The notes below the pieces were generated by a model. That model had not been told where the DNA came from, made no database searches, and worked only from the letters and a program-made list of their open reading frames with translations. From assembly GCF_036226665.1 (NCBI RefSeq), contig NZ_CP109007.1, positions 5,434,501 to 5,498,500 on the forward strand: a DNA stretch of 64,000 bases, in the 5' to 3' direction. Made by a program: the position numbers and the translations under genes. Source of the DNA: Streptomyces sp. NBC_00691. Lineage in GTDB: Bacteria > Actinomycetota > Actinomycetes > Streptomycetales > Streptomycetaceae. This document shows positions 8,779 to 17,669 of the stretch, piece by piece (the stretch's first letter is position 1; each line of letters opens with the position of its first letter).

Positions 8779-9732
8779 TCACGCCAGCAGCCCCGAAGAC
8801 TTCCAGAGCCGCCGCCCCGCCCCCCGCAGCACCCCGATGTCGTCCAGGAAGTCCGTCAGGCGGCGCGCGCCGGACTGCATCACCTCGCGGCGGTGTCCGC
8901 TCGCCCGCACCTGTGCGACCGCCTCCCGCCGGTCCAGGCCCACCGCCTCGTACACCCGAGGGTTCACGAAGCACGTCGAGAAGACCCGTGCGGCCTGTCC
9001 GCAGCTCACCCGCGTGAACTCCTGTTCCCAGCGCGGCGCGGTCACCATCTGGCGGCGCAGTTCCTCGCGGGCGTACCGCACATGCCGTGCCTCCTCGACC
9101 ACATGGATGCGGGTCACTCCGCGCACCAGCGTCTGCACCCGCTCGTCCGGGAACGTCAGCCGCTGCATCCAGTCGAGGATCTCCTCGCCGAGCAGCGTCG
9201 AGGCGAACGAGCCCGGGGTCGTGGACACGGTCTTCAGTACGCGCGCGAGGTTGTGGTAGAGCCTCGGCACCGGGTACGCCGGGGTCCCGCCCTGCTGGAT
9301 CAGCCGCGCGAACATCATCGAGTGCCGGCATTCGTCCGCTATCTCGGTGAGCGCGTACCGGACGTGATGGCTGGTCAGCGATTTGTCGTAGATGTGCCGG
9401 ACGAGCAGCTGCATCAGGATGATCTCGAACCAGACGCCGAGCGACGCGAGCGACGCCGCCTCGTGGCGCGAGAGCGCGATCCGCTGTTCCTCGGACATCG
9501 TGCGCCACAGCGGCGTGTCGTACAGGGAGAGCAGCTCGGGCGGCCAGAACCACTTGCCGTCCTCGAAGGGCGCGTCCCAGTCGAGCTCGACGTCCGGGTC
9601 GTAGGAGTGCTTGCGGGAGGACTCCAGCAGTCGTTCGGCGACCTGTTCGCGGTCGCGCAGCTGACCCAGGGCGTCCCTGAGGAGGCTGAAGTCCGGCTCC
9701 GCGGCCGTCCGGGAGTCGGTGAAGGGGGTCAT
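8779..9732 (-). CDS. AurF-like diiron oxygenase
   Basis: 317 residues with a ferritin-like four-helix diiron arrangement. Ligand candidates in order are ALSRHEAAS, EIADECRHSMMF, LLGEEILDW and HVVEEARHVRYAREE, i.e. repeated E/ExxH motifs. This matches the AurF/p-aminobenzoate N-oxygenase family (PF11583), whose members oxidise aryl amines or other substrates with O2. It is divergent from a second diiron protein at 9925, with a shared 192-bp promoter region. Substrate unknown; a fatty-acid or membrane-lipid oxidation role is equally possible. Confidence 0.82.
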   Translation of the reverse strand: MTPFTDSRTAAEPDFSLLRDALGQLRDREQVAERLLESSRKHSYDPDVELDWDAPFEDGKWFWPPELLSLYDTPLWRTMSEEQRIALSRHEAASLASLGVWFEIILMQLLVRHIYDKSLTSHHVRYALTEIADECRHSMMFARLIQQGGTPAYPVPRLYHNLARVLKTVSTTPGSFASTLLGEEILDWMQRLTFPDERVQTLVRGVTRIHVVEEARHVRYAREELRRQMVTAPRWEQEFTRVSCGQAARVFSTCFVNPRVYEAVGLDRREAVAQVRASGHRREVMQSGARRLTDFLDDIGVLRGAGRRLWKSSGLLA

Positions 9733-9795
9733 GGTTGCGCACCTCGCTGTGCTCGTCGCGGCGGCGTGACGTCACCGGTGGTCACCGTTTATCAG

Positions 9796-9808
9796 ACTGC
9801 CCGTCAGT
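9796..9808. promoter_or_regulatory. Candidate TetR-type operator
   Basis: ACTG-N5-CAGT inverted repeat in the divergent region between the two diiron genes, close to a possible minus-strand promoter (TTGACG then TGATAA). Offered as the likely site of the neighbouring TetR regulator; the arms are short. Confidence 0.3.
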
Positions 9809-9924
9809 AGCGTCGTCAATCCCTTGTGCGCGACTTGTTGACGATCCGTCTACCAACGTGTGAGCCTGGCCCGGCCACAGGACTCGCACCACGGGAAAGG
9901 CCCGACCCCCCCAAGGAGGCGTCA

Positions 9925-11034
9925 GTGTCGACGCGCGACCTCTACACCACGGCCCCGTCCACCCCGAGCTGGCAGGTCCCCGCCACCGGCGCGGCCCGCT
10001 TCTCCTGGGAGTACGAGGACGGCCGCGAGCGCCTCCTCGCCCTCTACCAGAAGGGCAAGGACAAACAGTGGGACGGCGCCACCCGGATCGACTGGGACCT
10101 GGAGGTCGATCCGTACGACCCCCTCGGCACCCCCGACGAGGTCCTGACCCTCCACGGCACCCGCCACTGGGCGAAGATGACCGAGAAGGACAAGGGCGAG
10201 CTGCGCCGGCACTACTCCTCCTGGCAGTTCAGCCAGTTCCTCCACGGCGAGCAGGGCGCCATGATCTGCGCCGCCCGGATCGTCGAGTCCGTCCCCGACC
10301 TGGACGCCAAGTTCTACTCGGCAACCCAGACCATGGACGAGGCCCGGCACGCCGAGATCTACGGCCGCTTCCTCCACGACAAGATCGGCATGCTCTACCC
10401 GATCAACGACAACCTGCAGAGCCTCCTCGACGACACCCTGCGGGACTCCCGCTGGGACATGCCCTACCTCGGCATGCAGGTCCTCATCGAAGGCCTCGCC
10501 CTCGCCGCGTTCGGCATGATCCGCGACACCACCGACAAGCCGTTGCCCAAGCAGATCCTCGCGTACGTGATGCAGGACGAGGCCCGGCACGTCGCCTTCG
10601 GGCGGATGGCCCTGCGCGACTACTACAAGCAGCTGTCCGACGCCGAACTCCGCGAGCGCGAGGAGTTCGTCATCGAGGGCTGCTACCTGATGCGCGACCG
10701 GCTGCGTGGCGTCGAGGTCCTGGACAACTTCGGCATCCCGCGGAAGGAGGCGGAGGAGCTGACCGAGCAGAGCGAGTTCCTGCACCTCTTCCGCAAGCTG
10801 CTCTTCAGCCGGATCGTCCCCTGCGTCAAGGACATCGGCCTCTGGGGAGAACGCCTCCAGAAGGCCTACCTCGACATGGGCGTCTTCGACCTCGGCGACT
10901 CCAACCTCGACCTCCTCATGACCCAGGACGAGGAGATCGCGGAACAGCTCGACGCGGAACGCTTCGCCAGGGAGGAGCGGGCCCGGGTGGCGGAGGTCGC
11001 GGACGCGATCGCGGACGGGGCGGCGCGGGACTGA
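9925..11034 (+). CDS. Ferritin-like diiron-domain protein
   Basis: 369 residues; GTG start with AAGGAGG at 9913-9919. Four iron-ligand motifs are visible: FLHGEQGAM, TMDEARHAEIYGRF, LIEGLALAAFG and MQDEARHVAFGRM. Two DEARH motifs are the hallmark of ferritin-like oxidases and of the R2-like/long-chain hydroxylase-type diiron proteins. Divergent from the AurF-like protein at 8779-9732 and probably co-regulated with it. The protein is predicted cytosolic. Likely an O2-activating oxidase; substrate not inferable. Confidence 0.8.
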   Translation: MSTRDLYTTAPSTPSWQVPATGAARFSWEYEDGRERLLALYQKGKDKQWDGATRIDWDLEVDPYDPLGTPDEVLTLHGTRHWAKMTEKDKGELRRHYSSWQFSQFLHGEQGAMICAARIVESVPDLDAKFYSATQTMDEARHAEIYGRFLHDKIGMLYPINDNLQSLLDDTLRDSRWDMPYLGMQVLIEGLALAAFGMIRDTTDKPLPKQILAYVMQDEARHVAFGRMALRDYYKQLSDAELREREEFVIEGCYLMRDRLRGVEVLDNFGIPRKEAEELTEQSEFLHLFRKLLFSRIVPCVKDIGLWGERLQKAYLDMGVFDLGDSNLDLLMTQDEEIAEQLDAERFAREERARVAEVADAIADGAARD

Positions 11035-11137
11035 GCCCGGGACCAAGCCCCTGTACGGACCCCGCGACCGGGCCCCGCACGGACCCCGGACCCGGTCCCG
11101 TCCGCACGTGGAAGAACGGGTTGTCGTACAGGTGACG

Positions 11138-11143
11138 TAGCGT
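11138..11143 (+). promoter_or_regulatory. -10 box of leaderless transcript
   Basis: TAGCGT, 7 nt before the ATG at 11151. The position supports ATG 11151 rather than the upstream GTG at 11142. Confidence 0.5.
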
Positions 11144-11150
11144 GCCCGTC

Positions 11151-12011
11151 ATGACCATGCCGCCACCGCCGAACCAGCCGCCCCACAACCCGTACGGCGG
11201 GCCGGTGCCGCCCCCGCAGCAGCCCGGCCCGTACGGCGCCCCGCAGGGCTTCCCCCCGCCGGGCCACCCCCGACAGGCCCACGCCCAGCCGGGTGTTCCG
11301 TCGCAGTACCCGCCGGGCCCCGTGCCCGGCCCCGGCGGCTGGGGGCAGCCGCCCATGGGACCGCCGCCGAAGAAGAAGCTGTCGGCGGGCGCGATCGTCG
11401 CCATCGTCGTCGGCTCCCTGGTCGTGGTCGGCGGTATCGGTTACGGGGTCAAGGCCGGGCTCGACGGCGTCACCGGTTCCTTCCCCGCGGCGACGCACAG
11501 GCTGGTCGTCCCGCAGACCCTTCTCGACGGCGAGTTCACCCTCGTCTCCGACCTCTCCGACACGCAGGGCAAGGAGATCGAGGACACCCCCGACTTCACC
11601 GTGAAGGACGCGACGGCGGCGGTCGGGCAGTACAGCGGCAAGGACGAGTCGGTCCTCGTCCTCTCCGGGCTGTACGGGCAGATCAAGAGCCCCGGTTCCA
11701 CCCGTTCGTCCATCCTCAAGGGGGCGGCCACGGACAAGGGCTCCACCCTCGTCGTCAAGCCCGAGGACTTCACCCCCGCCGGGTACGGCGTGACCGTCAG
11801 CTGCCAGGTCACCACGTCGAAGGACGGGCTCAGCTCGACGACCCTGCCCATGTGCGCCTGGGGCGACGAGAACACCGCCGCCGCCGTGGCCCTCGTCGGC
11901 GCCGGGGAGGCCACGGCCGATCCCAAGGACATCGACCTGGCCGATCTGGCCGAGAAGACGGCCAGGATCCGCGCGCAGATCCGCAAGCCGATCGCCGCCG
12001 CCGGCAGCTGA
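11151..12011 (+). CDS. Pro-rich single-pass membrane protein
   Basis: 286 residues. Residues 1-75 are a Pro/Gly/Gln-rich cytoplasmic tail (PPPPNQPPHNPYGG and similar) ending in the charged PPKKKLSAG. One transmembrane helix follows (AIVAIVVGSLVVVGGIGYGV). The remaining 190 residues form a presumed extracellular domain with two Cys. This layout (Pro-rich tail, TM, small sensor-like domain) is very common in Streptomyces and not functionally defined. ATG 11151 fits the leaderless -10 box. It is convergent with the PBP gene. Confidence 0.75.
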   Translation: MTMPPPPNQPPHNPYGGPVPPPQQPGPYGAPQGFPPPGHPRQAHAQPGVPSQYPPGPVPGPGGWGQPPMGPPPKKKLSAGAIVAIVVGSLVVVGGIGYGVKAGLDGVTGSFPAATHRLVVPQTLLDGEFTLVSDLSDTQGKEIEDTPDFTVKDATAAVGQYSGKDESVLVLSGLYGQIKSPGSTRSSILKGAATDKGSTLVVKPEDFTPAGYGVTVSCQVTTSKDGLSSTTLPMCAWGDENTAAAVALVGAGEATADPKDIDLADLAEKTARIRAQIRKPIAAAGS

Positions 12012-12166
12012 CGCGGACGCCGACGCCGGCAGCGAGGGGCGGGGAGCGAGGGGCGAGGGGGCCGAGGAGCGGAGTGGTGCCGGGCAAGCACCCCCCACCG
12101 GACCGAAGCCCCCGCACAGGACCGCCCCCAGGGCCCACGACCGCCACCGGCGCACCGCCCCCCCGG

Positions 12167-13642
12167 CTACCCCCGCGCCTCCTCCTCCAGCCGCAGCGCC
12201 TCCTCCATCACCGCCCTCGCGATCGGCGCCGCGCTGCCGCCCCCGCTGATGTCCGTCCGGGACGCCTCCGCGTCCTCGACGACCACCGCCACCGCGACCG
12301 CCGGCTGGGCCGCGTCGTCCGCCTGCGCCCAGGCGATGAACCAGGCGTACGGGGTGCCGGTGTTGCCGAAGCCGTGCTGGGCCGTGCCCGTCTTGCCGCC
12401 GACCAGCGCGCCGGGGATCGCCGCGTTCGTCCCCGTCCCGTCCGTCACCGCCTTCACCATCAGCCGTTGGAGCTGCATCGCCGTCGCGGGGTTCATCGCC
12501 TGCCGGTAACTGCGGCGGCCCGTACGGTCGATCGTCGTGCCGCCCGAGGTCGTCGTGCGGTCGACGAGGTACGGCTGGGCGATCTCGCCGTTGTTGGCGA
12601 CCGCCGACGCCACCATCGCCATCTGGAGGGGCGTCGCCGTCGTGTCGAACTGTCCGATCGACGACAGCGCGAGCTGGTCCGGGCTCATCTCCCGGTCGAA
12701 GTTGGACTTGGCGACCCAGGACGGCACCCGCAGCCCCGTGTCGTTGAAGCCGAACCTCCCCACCGCGTCGAGCATCCCCTCCAGGCCCACCTCCACGCCC
12801 AGGCCGGCCATCACCGTGTTGCACGACCACTGGATCGCGTACGCGAGGGACGCGTCGCCGCAGGCCTTCGCCTCGTTCGGCAGCACCTGCCGGGTGCCGG
12901 GCAGCACGAACGGGTCAGGGGTGTCCGTCGGCGCGTCCACGTCCCGCACCACCCCCGCGTCGAGCGCCGCCGCGGCCGTCACGATCTTGAACGTGGAGCC
13001 CGGCGGGTACGTCTGCCGCAGCGCCCGGTTCAGCATCGGCTGGTTCGGCGAGGTGGTGAGCCGTCCCCAGGCGTCCTTGACCCCCTGCCCCGTACCGGAG
13101 AGGACACCCGGGTCGTACGAGGGCGAGCTGACGAGCGCGAGGATGCGGCCGCTGTGCGGCTCGATCGCGACGACCGCGCCCCGCTTCCCGTCGAGGCCCC
13201 GGAAGGCCGCCTCCTGCATCGGGGTCCGGATCGTCGTCACGACGTCGCCGCCGGACTGCCGGCCCCGGGTGAGGTCGTTCCAGAGCGGCAGCGGGGCCAG
13301 CATCGGGTCGGTGCCGGACAGGATCGCGTCCTCGGCGTTCTCGACGAGGGTCGTGCCGTACGTCTGCGAGGAGTAGCCGGTGAGCGGCGCGTACAACGGT
13401 CCCTGACGGTAGGTCCGTTCCCAGCGCAGCTGCTGCCCGCTGTCCCGGGAGCCGGTGACCGGCTTCCCGTCGACGACGATCTCGCCGCGCGGCTGCGCGT
13501 AGCGGTTGATCGCGATGCGCCGGTTGGCCGGGTTGTCGTCGAGCGACTCGGCCTCGAAGACCATCACGCGCGCGGAGTTGACGAGGAGCGCCACGAGGAG
13601 CACGAGACAGAGCGCGGCGGCCCGCCGGGCGTACCGGATCAC
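12167..13642 (-). CDS. Class B penicillin-binding protein (PbpA/PBP2-like)
   Basis: 491 residues with an N-terminal membrane anchor (about 8-24), a dimerisation domain and a transpeptidase domain. Active-site motifs are complete: S216-TFK, S273-CN and K417-TGT. It cross-links peptidoglycan outside the membrane and accepts glycan strands from its SEDS partner. The GTG start overlaps the TGA of the upstream SEDS gene (GTGA, 4 bp), so the two are translationally coupled. Compared with the usual actinobacterial cluster, the neighbouring pknA/pknB/pstP/fha genes are absent. This is therefore probably one of the extra SEDS/PBP pairs in Streptomyces. Confidence 0.93.
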   Translation of the reverse strand: MIRYARRAAALCLVLLVALLVNSARVMVFEAESLDDNPANRRIAINRYAQPRGEIVVDGKPVTGSRDSGQQLRWERTYRQGPLYAPLTGYSSQTYGTTLVENAEDAILSGTDPMLAPLPLWNDLTRGRQSGGDVVTTIRTPMQEAAFRGLDGKRGAVVAIEPHSGRILALVSSPSYDPGVLSGTGQGVKDAWGRLTTSPNQPMLNRALRQTYPPGSTFKIVTAAAALDAGVVRDVDAPTDTPDPFVLPGTRQVLPNEAKACGDASLAYAIQWSCNTVMAGLGVEVGLEGMLDAVGRFGFNDTGLRVPSWVAKSNFDREMSPDQLALSSIGQFDTTATPLQMAMVASAVANNGEIAQPYLVDRTTTSGGTTIDRTGRRSYRQAMNPATAMQLQRLMVKAVTDGTGTNAAIPGALVGGKTGTAQHGFGNTGTPYAWFIAWAQADDAAQPAVAVAVVVEDAEASRTDISGGGSAAPIARAVMEEALRLEEEARG

Positions 13643-15018
13643 GCGGCACCCTCCCGCACCGGCGCGAGCGTCCCGGTGTCGGCGTCGTCCGGTTGCGGCG
13701 CGCGCGCCGAGTCGCTGACCCGGATGAGGAGCGCCACGATCACCCAGTTCGTGACCACCGACGACCCTCCCTGCGCCAGGAACGGCATCGCCATGCCGGT
13801 CAGCGGGATCAGGCCCATCACCCCGCCGGCGATGACGAACACCTGGAGCGCCACGATCGAGGCGAGCCCGATCGCGAGGAGCCGGCCGAAGGGGTCCCGC
13901 AGCGAGAGGCCGGCGCGGTAGCCGCGGGCGACGAGCAGCGCGTACAGCAGGAAGAGCGCGGTCAGTCCGACGAGCCCCAGCTCCTCCCCGGCCGTGGCCA
14001 GGATGAAGTCGGACTTGGTGGCGAAGCCGATGAGGACGGAATGGCCGAGGCCGAGCCCGGAGCCGAGCATGCCGCCGGCCGCGAACGAGAAGAGCGACTG
14101 GGCGAGCTGCCCGGGACCGTCCCCGGCCCGGATCGAGGCGAACGGGTCGAGCCAGTCCTGCACCCGGCTGTGCACATGCGGTTCGAGCGAGCCGACGAGG
14201 AAGGCCCCGGCGGCGGCGAGCACGAGCCCGACCGCGATCCAGCCGGTCCGGCCGGTGGCCACGTACAGCATGATCACGAAGAGTCCGAAGAAGAGCAGCG
14301 AGGTGCCCAGGTCCCGTTCGAGGACGAGCACGCCGACGCTCAGCAGCCAGATCGCCACGATCGGCCCGAGCACCCGCCCGGTCGGGAACTGGAACTTCCA
14401 GATCCGGCGGCCGGTGTACGCGAGCGCGTTGTGGTTGGCGGCGAGGTACGCGGCGAAGAAGACCGCGAGCAGGATCTTGGCGAACTCGCCCGGCTGGAAG
14501 GAGAGGCCGCCGAGCCGGATCCAGATCTTGGCGCCGTTCACCGCCGGGAAGAAGATCGGCAGGATCATCAGGGCGAGCGCGGCGGCCACCGACACGTACG
14601 CGTACCCCTGGAGCGCGCGATGGTCGCGGAGCAGCAGCACGACCACGATGAAGAGCGCGACCCCGAGCGTCGACCAGATCAGCTGCGTCGTCGCGGCCTG
14701 GTCCTTCGGGGTCTCCAGGTCGAGCCGGTAGATCAGCACCAGCCCGAGGCCGTTGAGCAGGACCGCGATCGGCAGGAGCAGCGGATCGGCGTACGGGGCG
14801 CGGAACCGGACCGCGAGGTGGGCGACGAGCGCGAGCAGACCGAGCCCGGCCCCGTAGCGCGCGGCGTCCGGCGGTACGGCCCCGCTGCGGGCGAGGCCGA
14901 CCTCGGCGTACCCGTAGACGCAGATGAGGACGGCGCAGACGAGGAGGGAGAGTTCCACGCCGCGGCGCTTCGGCAGGCGTACCCCGGGCGGGGGAGCGTC
15001 CGTGCGCGGTGCGGTCAT
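13639..15018 (-). CDS. SEDS-family glycosyltransferase (FtsW/RodA)
   Basis: 459 residues, ten or so transmembrane helices. It ends in the FtsW/RodA/SpoVE signature region (GVMGLIPLTGMAMPFLAQGGSS). SEDS proteins polymerise lipid II into glycan strands; this one is paired with the class B PBP that follows by a 4-bp overlap. The conserved segment LGGLSFQPGEFAKI is also present. A TACGTT box 6 nt before the ATG indicates a leaderless mRNA. Confidence 0.93.
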   Translation of the reverse strand: MTAPRTDAPPPGVRLPKRRGVELSLLVCAVLICVYGYAEVGLARSGAVPPDAARYGAGLGLLALVAHLAVRFRAPYADPLLLPIAVLLNGLGLVLIYRLDLETPKDQAATTQLIWSTLGVALFIVVVLLLRDHRALQGYAYVSVAAALALMILPIFFPAVNGAKIWIRLGGLSFQPGEFAKILLAVFFAAYLAANHNALAYTGRRIWKFQFPTGRVLGPIVAIWLLSVGVLVLERDLGTSLLFFGLFVIMLYVATGRTGWIAVGLVLAAAGAFLVGSLEPHVHSRVQDWLDPFASIRAGDGPGQLAQSLFSFAAGGMLGSGLGLGHSVLIGFATKSDFILATAGEELGLVGLTALFLLYALLVARGYRAGLSLRDPFGRLLAIGLASIVALQVFVIAGGVMGLIPLTGMAMPFLAQGGSSVVTNWVIVALLIRVSDSARAPQPDDADTGTLAPVREGAA

Positions 15019-15024
15019 GGCCGC

Positions 15025-15030
15025 AACGTA
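15025..15030 (-). promoter_or_regulatory. -10 box of leaderless SEDS/PBP transcript
   Basis: TACGTT on the minus strand, 6 nt before the ATG at 15018; no Shine-Dalgarno precedes the start. Confidence 0.55.
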
Positions 15031-15054
15031 GCAAGCGGTATGCGCTATGTCCCT

Positions 15055-15122
15055 TTTGTGTGACGGTGCGCCGTGGGGCCGTGTCGCCTTTGTGTGGCGG
15101 TGCGCCGTGGGGCCGTGTGGCC
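15055..15122. repeat. Two tandem 34-bp copies
   Basis: Two adjacent 34-bp units beginning TTTGTGTG and containing CGGTGCGCCGTGGGGCCGTG, differing at only two positions. They lie 25-90 bp upstream of the putative SEDS gene promoter, in the 190-bp gap between the SEDS gene and the histidine kinase. Confidence 0.85.
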
Positions 15123-15208
15123 CGCGGAACGGATCCGCGGAGGGCCCTTCCGGTCCCGCCCGGCCGCTCCGGTCCCGCCCCGCCCTGGCCGCTCCGGGCG
15201 TCGCTCGG

Positions 15209-16483
15209 TCAGTCCTCCGGCGTCGGGTCCACGAGGCTCACGTACTCGGGCAGCCGCAGCCGGGCCTCCGCGCCCACGCCGTCGTCGGCGCCGGCGAAGA
15301 CGAGTCCGGCGCCGATCACCTCCGCCTGCCCGGCCGCGATCGTCAGACCGAGGCCGTGCCCCTTGCCCCCGCTCTCGGTGCGGAACCGCTGCGGCCCCGA
15401 CTCCAGCAGATACGCCGGATACCCGGGCCCGTGGTCCCGCACCGACACCACCGGCCCGTCCACGGTCAGGACCACCGGCGGGGCCCCGTGCTTGTGCGCG
15501 TTGGCGATCAGATTGCCGAGCACCCGCTCCAGCCGCCGCCGGTCCGTCTCCACCGTCGCGTCCCGCACGACCCGCACCTCGGTGTCCGTGCCCGAGGCGC
15601 GCACCACCCGCTCGGCGAGCGGACCGAGTTCGTGGACGGCCAGGTCGACGGTCTCGTTGCGGGCGTCGAGCCGCGAGATCTCCAGGAGGTCCTCGGTCAG
15701 CCCGCGCATCGCCCGCACCCTGTCCCGTACGAGCTCCGACGGCCGCCCCTCCGGCAGCAGCTCGGCCGCCGCCGAGAGCCCGGTGAGCGGGGTGCGCAGC
15801 TCGTGCGCCACGTCGGCGGTGAACCGCTGCTCGCTCTGCAGCTTGCTCTGCAGCGAGGAGGCCATCGTGTCGAGCGCCCCGGACACCGTGGCCACCTCGT
15901 CCTGGGGCCGCGAGGAGTCCTTCGTCCGGGGGTCGTCGACGCGCGCGTCGAGATCACCGGCGCTGATCCGGCGGGCCACCTGGGCGGTGAGGTGCAGCCG
16001 CCGGGTGACCCGGGTGACCGCGAAGACGCCGACGAGCAGGGTCGCGCCGATCGCGAGGACGGAGGAGCCGAGGATCGAGCGGTCGAGCGCGTCGATCGTC
16101 TCGGCGCTCTGGGTGTAGTCGAGGCGTACGGCGAGGGCGCGGCCGTCCGCCGGGCCCGCCGCCCACATCGTCGGCCTGCCCCGGTCGTCGGCGACCAGGG
16201 TGCCGCGCTCGCCCCGGACGGCCAGCGCGTGGAGGGAGGGCGGGAGTCCCGGCGGATCGACCCCGGCGAACCGGGGGAGCGGCTCGCCGGCCTCGTAGAG
16301 CCGGGTGACGTCGGTGAGCCGCGCGAGGGCCTTCTCCCGGGAGTCGTTCACGGTCTGACCGGTCACCGACACATGGACGAGGACGCCGAGCAGCGCGGCC
16401 AGGGCGCAGCACATCACCGCGATGAAGACCGCGGCCTTCCAGGTGAGGGTCGCGGTCCAGGCGGGCAGCCGGGGCGCCCTCAC
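15209..16483 (-). CDS. HAMP-containing sensor histidine kinase
   Basis: 424 residues. TM1 (about 16-38), extracytoplasmic sensor (40-136), TM2 (138-157), HAMP (158-210). HisKA follows with H227 in FTADVAHELRTPL. The HATPase has N-box LGNLIANAHKHG, G1 VSVRDHGPGYP and G2 GKGHGLGLTIA. The GTG start overlaps the stop of the upstream lipoprotein gene (GTGA), so the pair is co-translated. No response regulator is adjacent, which is unusual for this class. The lipoprotein partner may modulate the sensor as CseA does for CseC. Signal unknown, possibly cell envelope stress. Confidence 0.9.
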   Translation of the reverse strand: MRAPRLPAWTATLTWKAAVFIAVMCCALAALLGVLVHVSVTGQTVNDSREKALARLTDVTRLYEAGEPLPRFAGVDPPGLPPSLHALAVRGERGTLVADDRGRPTMWAAGPADGRALAVRLDYTQSAETIDALDRSILGSSVLAIGATLLVGVFAVTRVTRRLHLTAQVARRISAGDLDARVDDPRTKDSSRPQDEVATVSGALDTMASSLQSKLQSEQRFTADVAHELRTPLTGLSAAAELLPEGRPSELVRDRVRAMRGLTEDLLEISRLDARNETVDLAVHELGPLAERVVRASGTDTEVRVVRDATVETDRRRLERVLGNLIANAHKHGAPPVVLTVDGPVVSVRDHGPGYPAYLLESGPQRFRTESGGKGHGLGLTIAAGQAEVIGAGLVFAGADDGVGAEARLRLPEYVSLVDPTPED

Positions 16484-17271
16484 GGGCTCGGCTCGACGGG
16501 AACGGCCACGTCCGGGGGGGCCGGGAGCGGGGCGGGCGTCGCGGTCGAGCCCGGCGTCGGACTGACGAGGCGGGGCGCGGGGAGGGTCGGGGGCGCGGTG
16601 CGTCCCGGCTTCACCCGGACGATCTCGTCGCGGGTGGGCAACATGCTGTGCTGCTGCTCGTCCCAGGACCAGGCGGTGCGGTACTCGTACCCGGGGATGC
16701 CCGCCGAACCGACCCGTGTGATCAGGTCCCGGCCGGCCACCTCCACGCTGATGACCTGGTCGACGGTGGACATGATGCGGGTGAGCCCGCTGTTCTCGGC
16801 GAGGTAGACGCGCAGGCCGACCTGCTGGTCGGGCATCCGGATCCCGACGATCAGCTCGTCCCGGCCGTTGCCGGTGAGGTCGCGGTAGTACGGCCGCATG
16901 ACCGGGCACGCGGCCGGCGCGGTGCCGCAGGCCTTGATCGCGCGGGCGGTCTCCTCGTAGAGGCCGTCGCCGCCGCTGTACGTGCCGGGGTGGGCGCGGA
17001 CCTCGGCGGCGACCACCGCGACCGCGTCGACGGCGTGGACGTCGTTGTCGGCGGCCTTGATGCCGGGGACGCGTTCGGTGTCGGACTCCCCGTAGTCGAG
17101 CGGCGGATCGGTGGCGGGCGGCAGATCGGGCCAGAGCCGTACGGGCCCGACGGCGGTGGGCGTGGACCCGGCGCTCTCGAGCCCGCCCTCGTTGCGTCCG
17201 CAGCCGACGGCGCCGCCCAGGACGAGGGCGCACAGGACACCGGCGGCGAGCTGCACTCCGCGCGGTCTCAC
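16480..17271 (-). CDS. Lipoprotein paired with sensor kinase
   Basis: 263 residues; GTG start with GAGGAG upstream. A type II signal peptide ends in LGGAVGC (Cys about 24). The mature part contains an Asp-rich FG-GAP-like segment (DLTGNGRDELIVGIRM) and a Pro/Thr-rich C-terminal tail. It is presumably anchored to the outer face of the membrane. Its stop overlaps the start of the histidine kinase, pointing to a shared task as sensor accessory. The loose lipobox lowers certainty about lipidation. Confidence 0.78.
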   Translation of the reverse strand: MRPRGVQLAAGVLCALVLGGAVGCGRNEGGLESAGSTPTAVGPVRLWPDLPPATDPPLDYGESDTERVPGIKAADNDVHAVDAVAVVAAEVRAHPGTYSGGDGLYEETARAIKACGTAPAACPVMRPYYRDLTGNGRDELIVGIRMPDQQVGLRVYLAENSGLTRIMSTVDQVISVEVAGRDLITRVGSAGIPGYEYRTAWSWDEQQHSMLPTRDEIVRVKPGRTAPPTLPAPRLVSPTPGSTATPAPLPAPPDVAVPVEPSP

Positions 17272-17669
17272 ACTGCTCCTCGTACGGGTCGATCGGTGGG
17301 GCGGCCGGGGTTCCGGGTTGTCCGGGACGACCGTACGGCGGACCCGGTCCGGGCCCGCTTCCAGTAGACCTTATTCAGAGAGAAGTCCATTTTGTCCACT
17401 CGTGGGCTCGGCTCGACCCGACAGCGGAGCCGATCGGTCCGACAGCGGACCGGGCCGGTCCGAGTGCGGCCCCGGCATGCTCCGGCAGCGGACCGCGGCC
17501 CACCCTCCGCGGCTCCGTCGGCCCGTCTCCGCGGCCTACCGCCCACCGTCCGCGGCTCCGTCGGCCTGCCTCCGCGACGCCACCGGTCCGCCTCCGCGGG
17601 CCTCCGCGCGGGCCTCCGCGCGGGCCTCCGCGGGCCACCGCGCGGGCCTCCGCGGCCAGGTCACGCCGC
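17272..17669. other. Intergenic region, low-complexity repeats
   Basis: 398 bp with no convincing gene. The AT-rich patch at 17360-17401 could hold the lipoprotein/kinase promoter (minus strand TGGACA, then TAAGGT, spacer about 19). The remainder is low-complexity: degenerate copies of GACAGCGGACC-like units (17410-17500), and a run of about 12-bp units resembling GCCTCCGCGCGG at about 17589-17657. The open frames here have repeat-derived compositions and are rejected as genes. Confidence 0.6.

Noticed and set aside
11852..13921. Long plus-strand open frame opposite the PBP gene
   Set aside because: Arg/Pro-rich composition with no domain; it is the antisense of PBP, which has all catalytic motifs.
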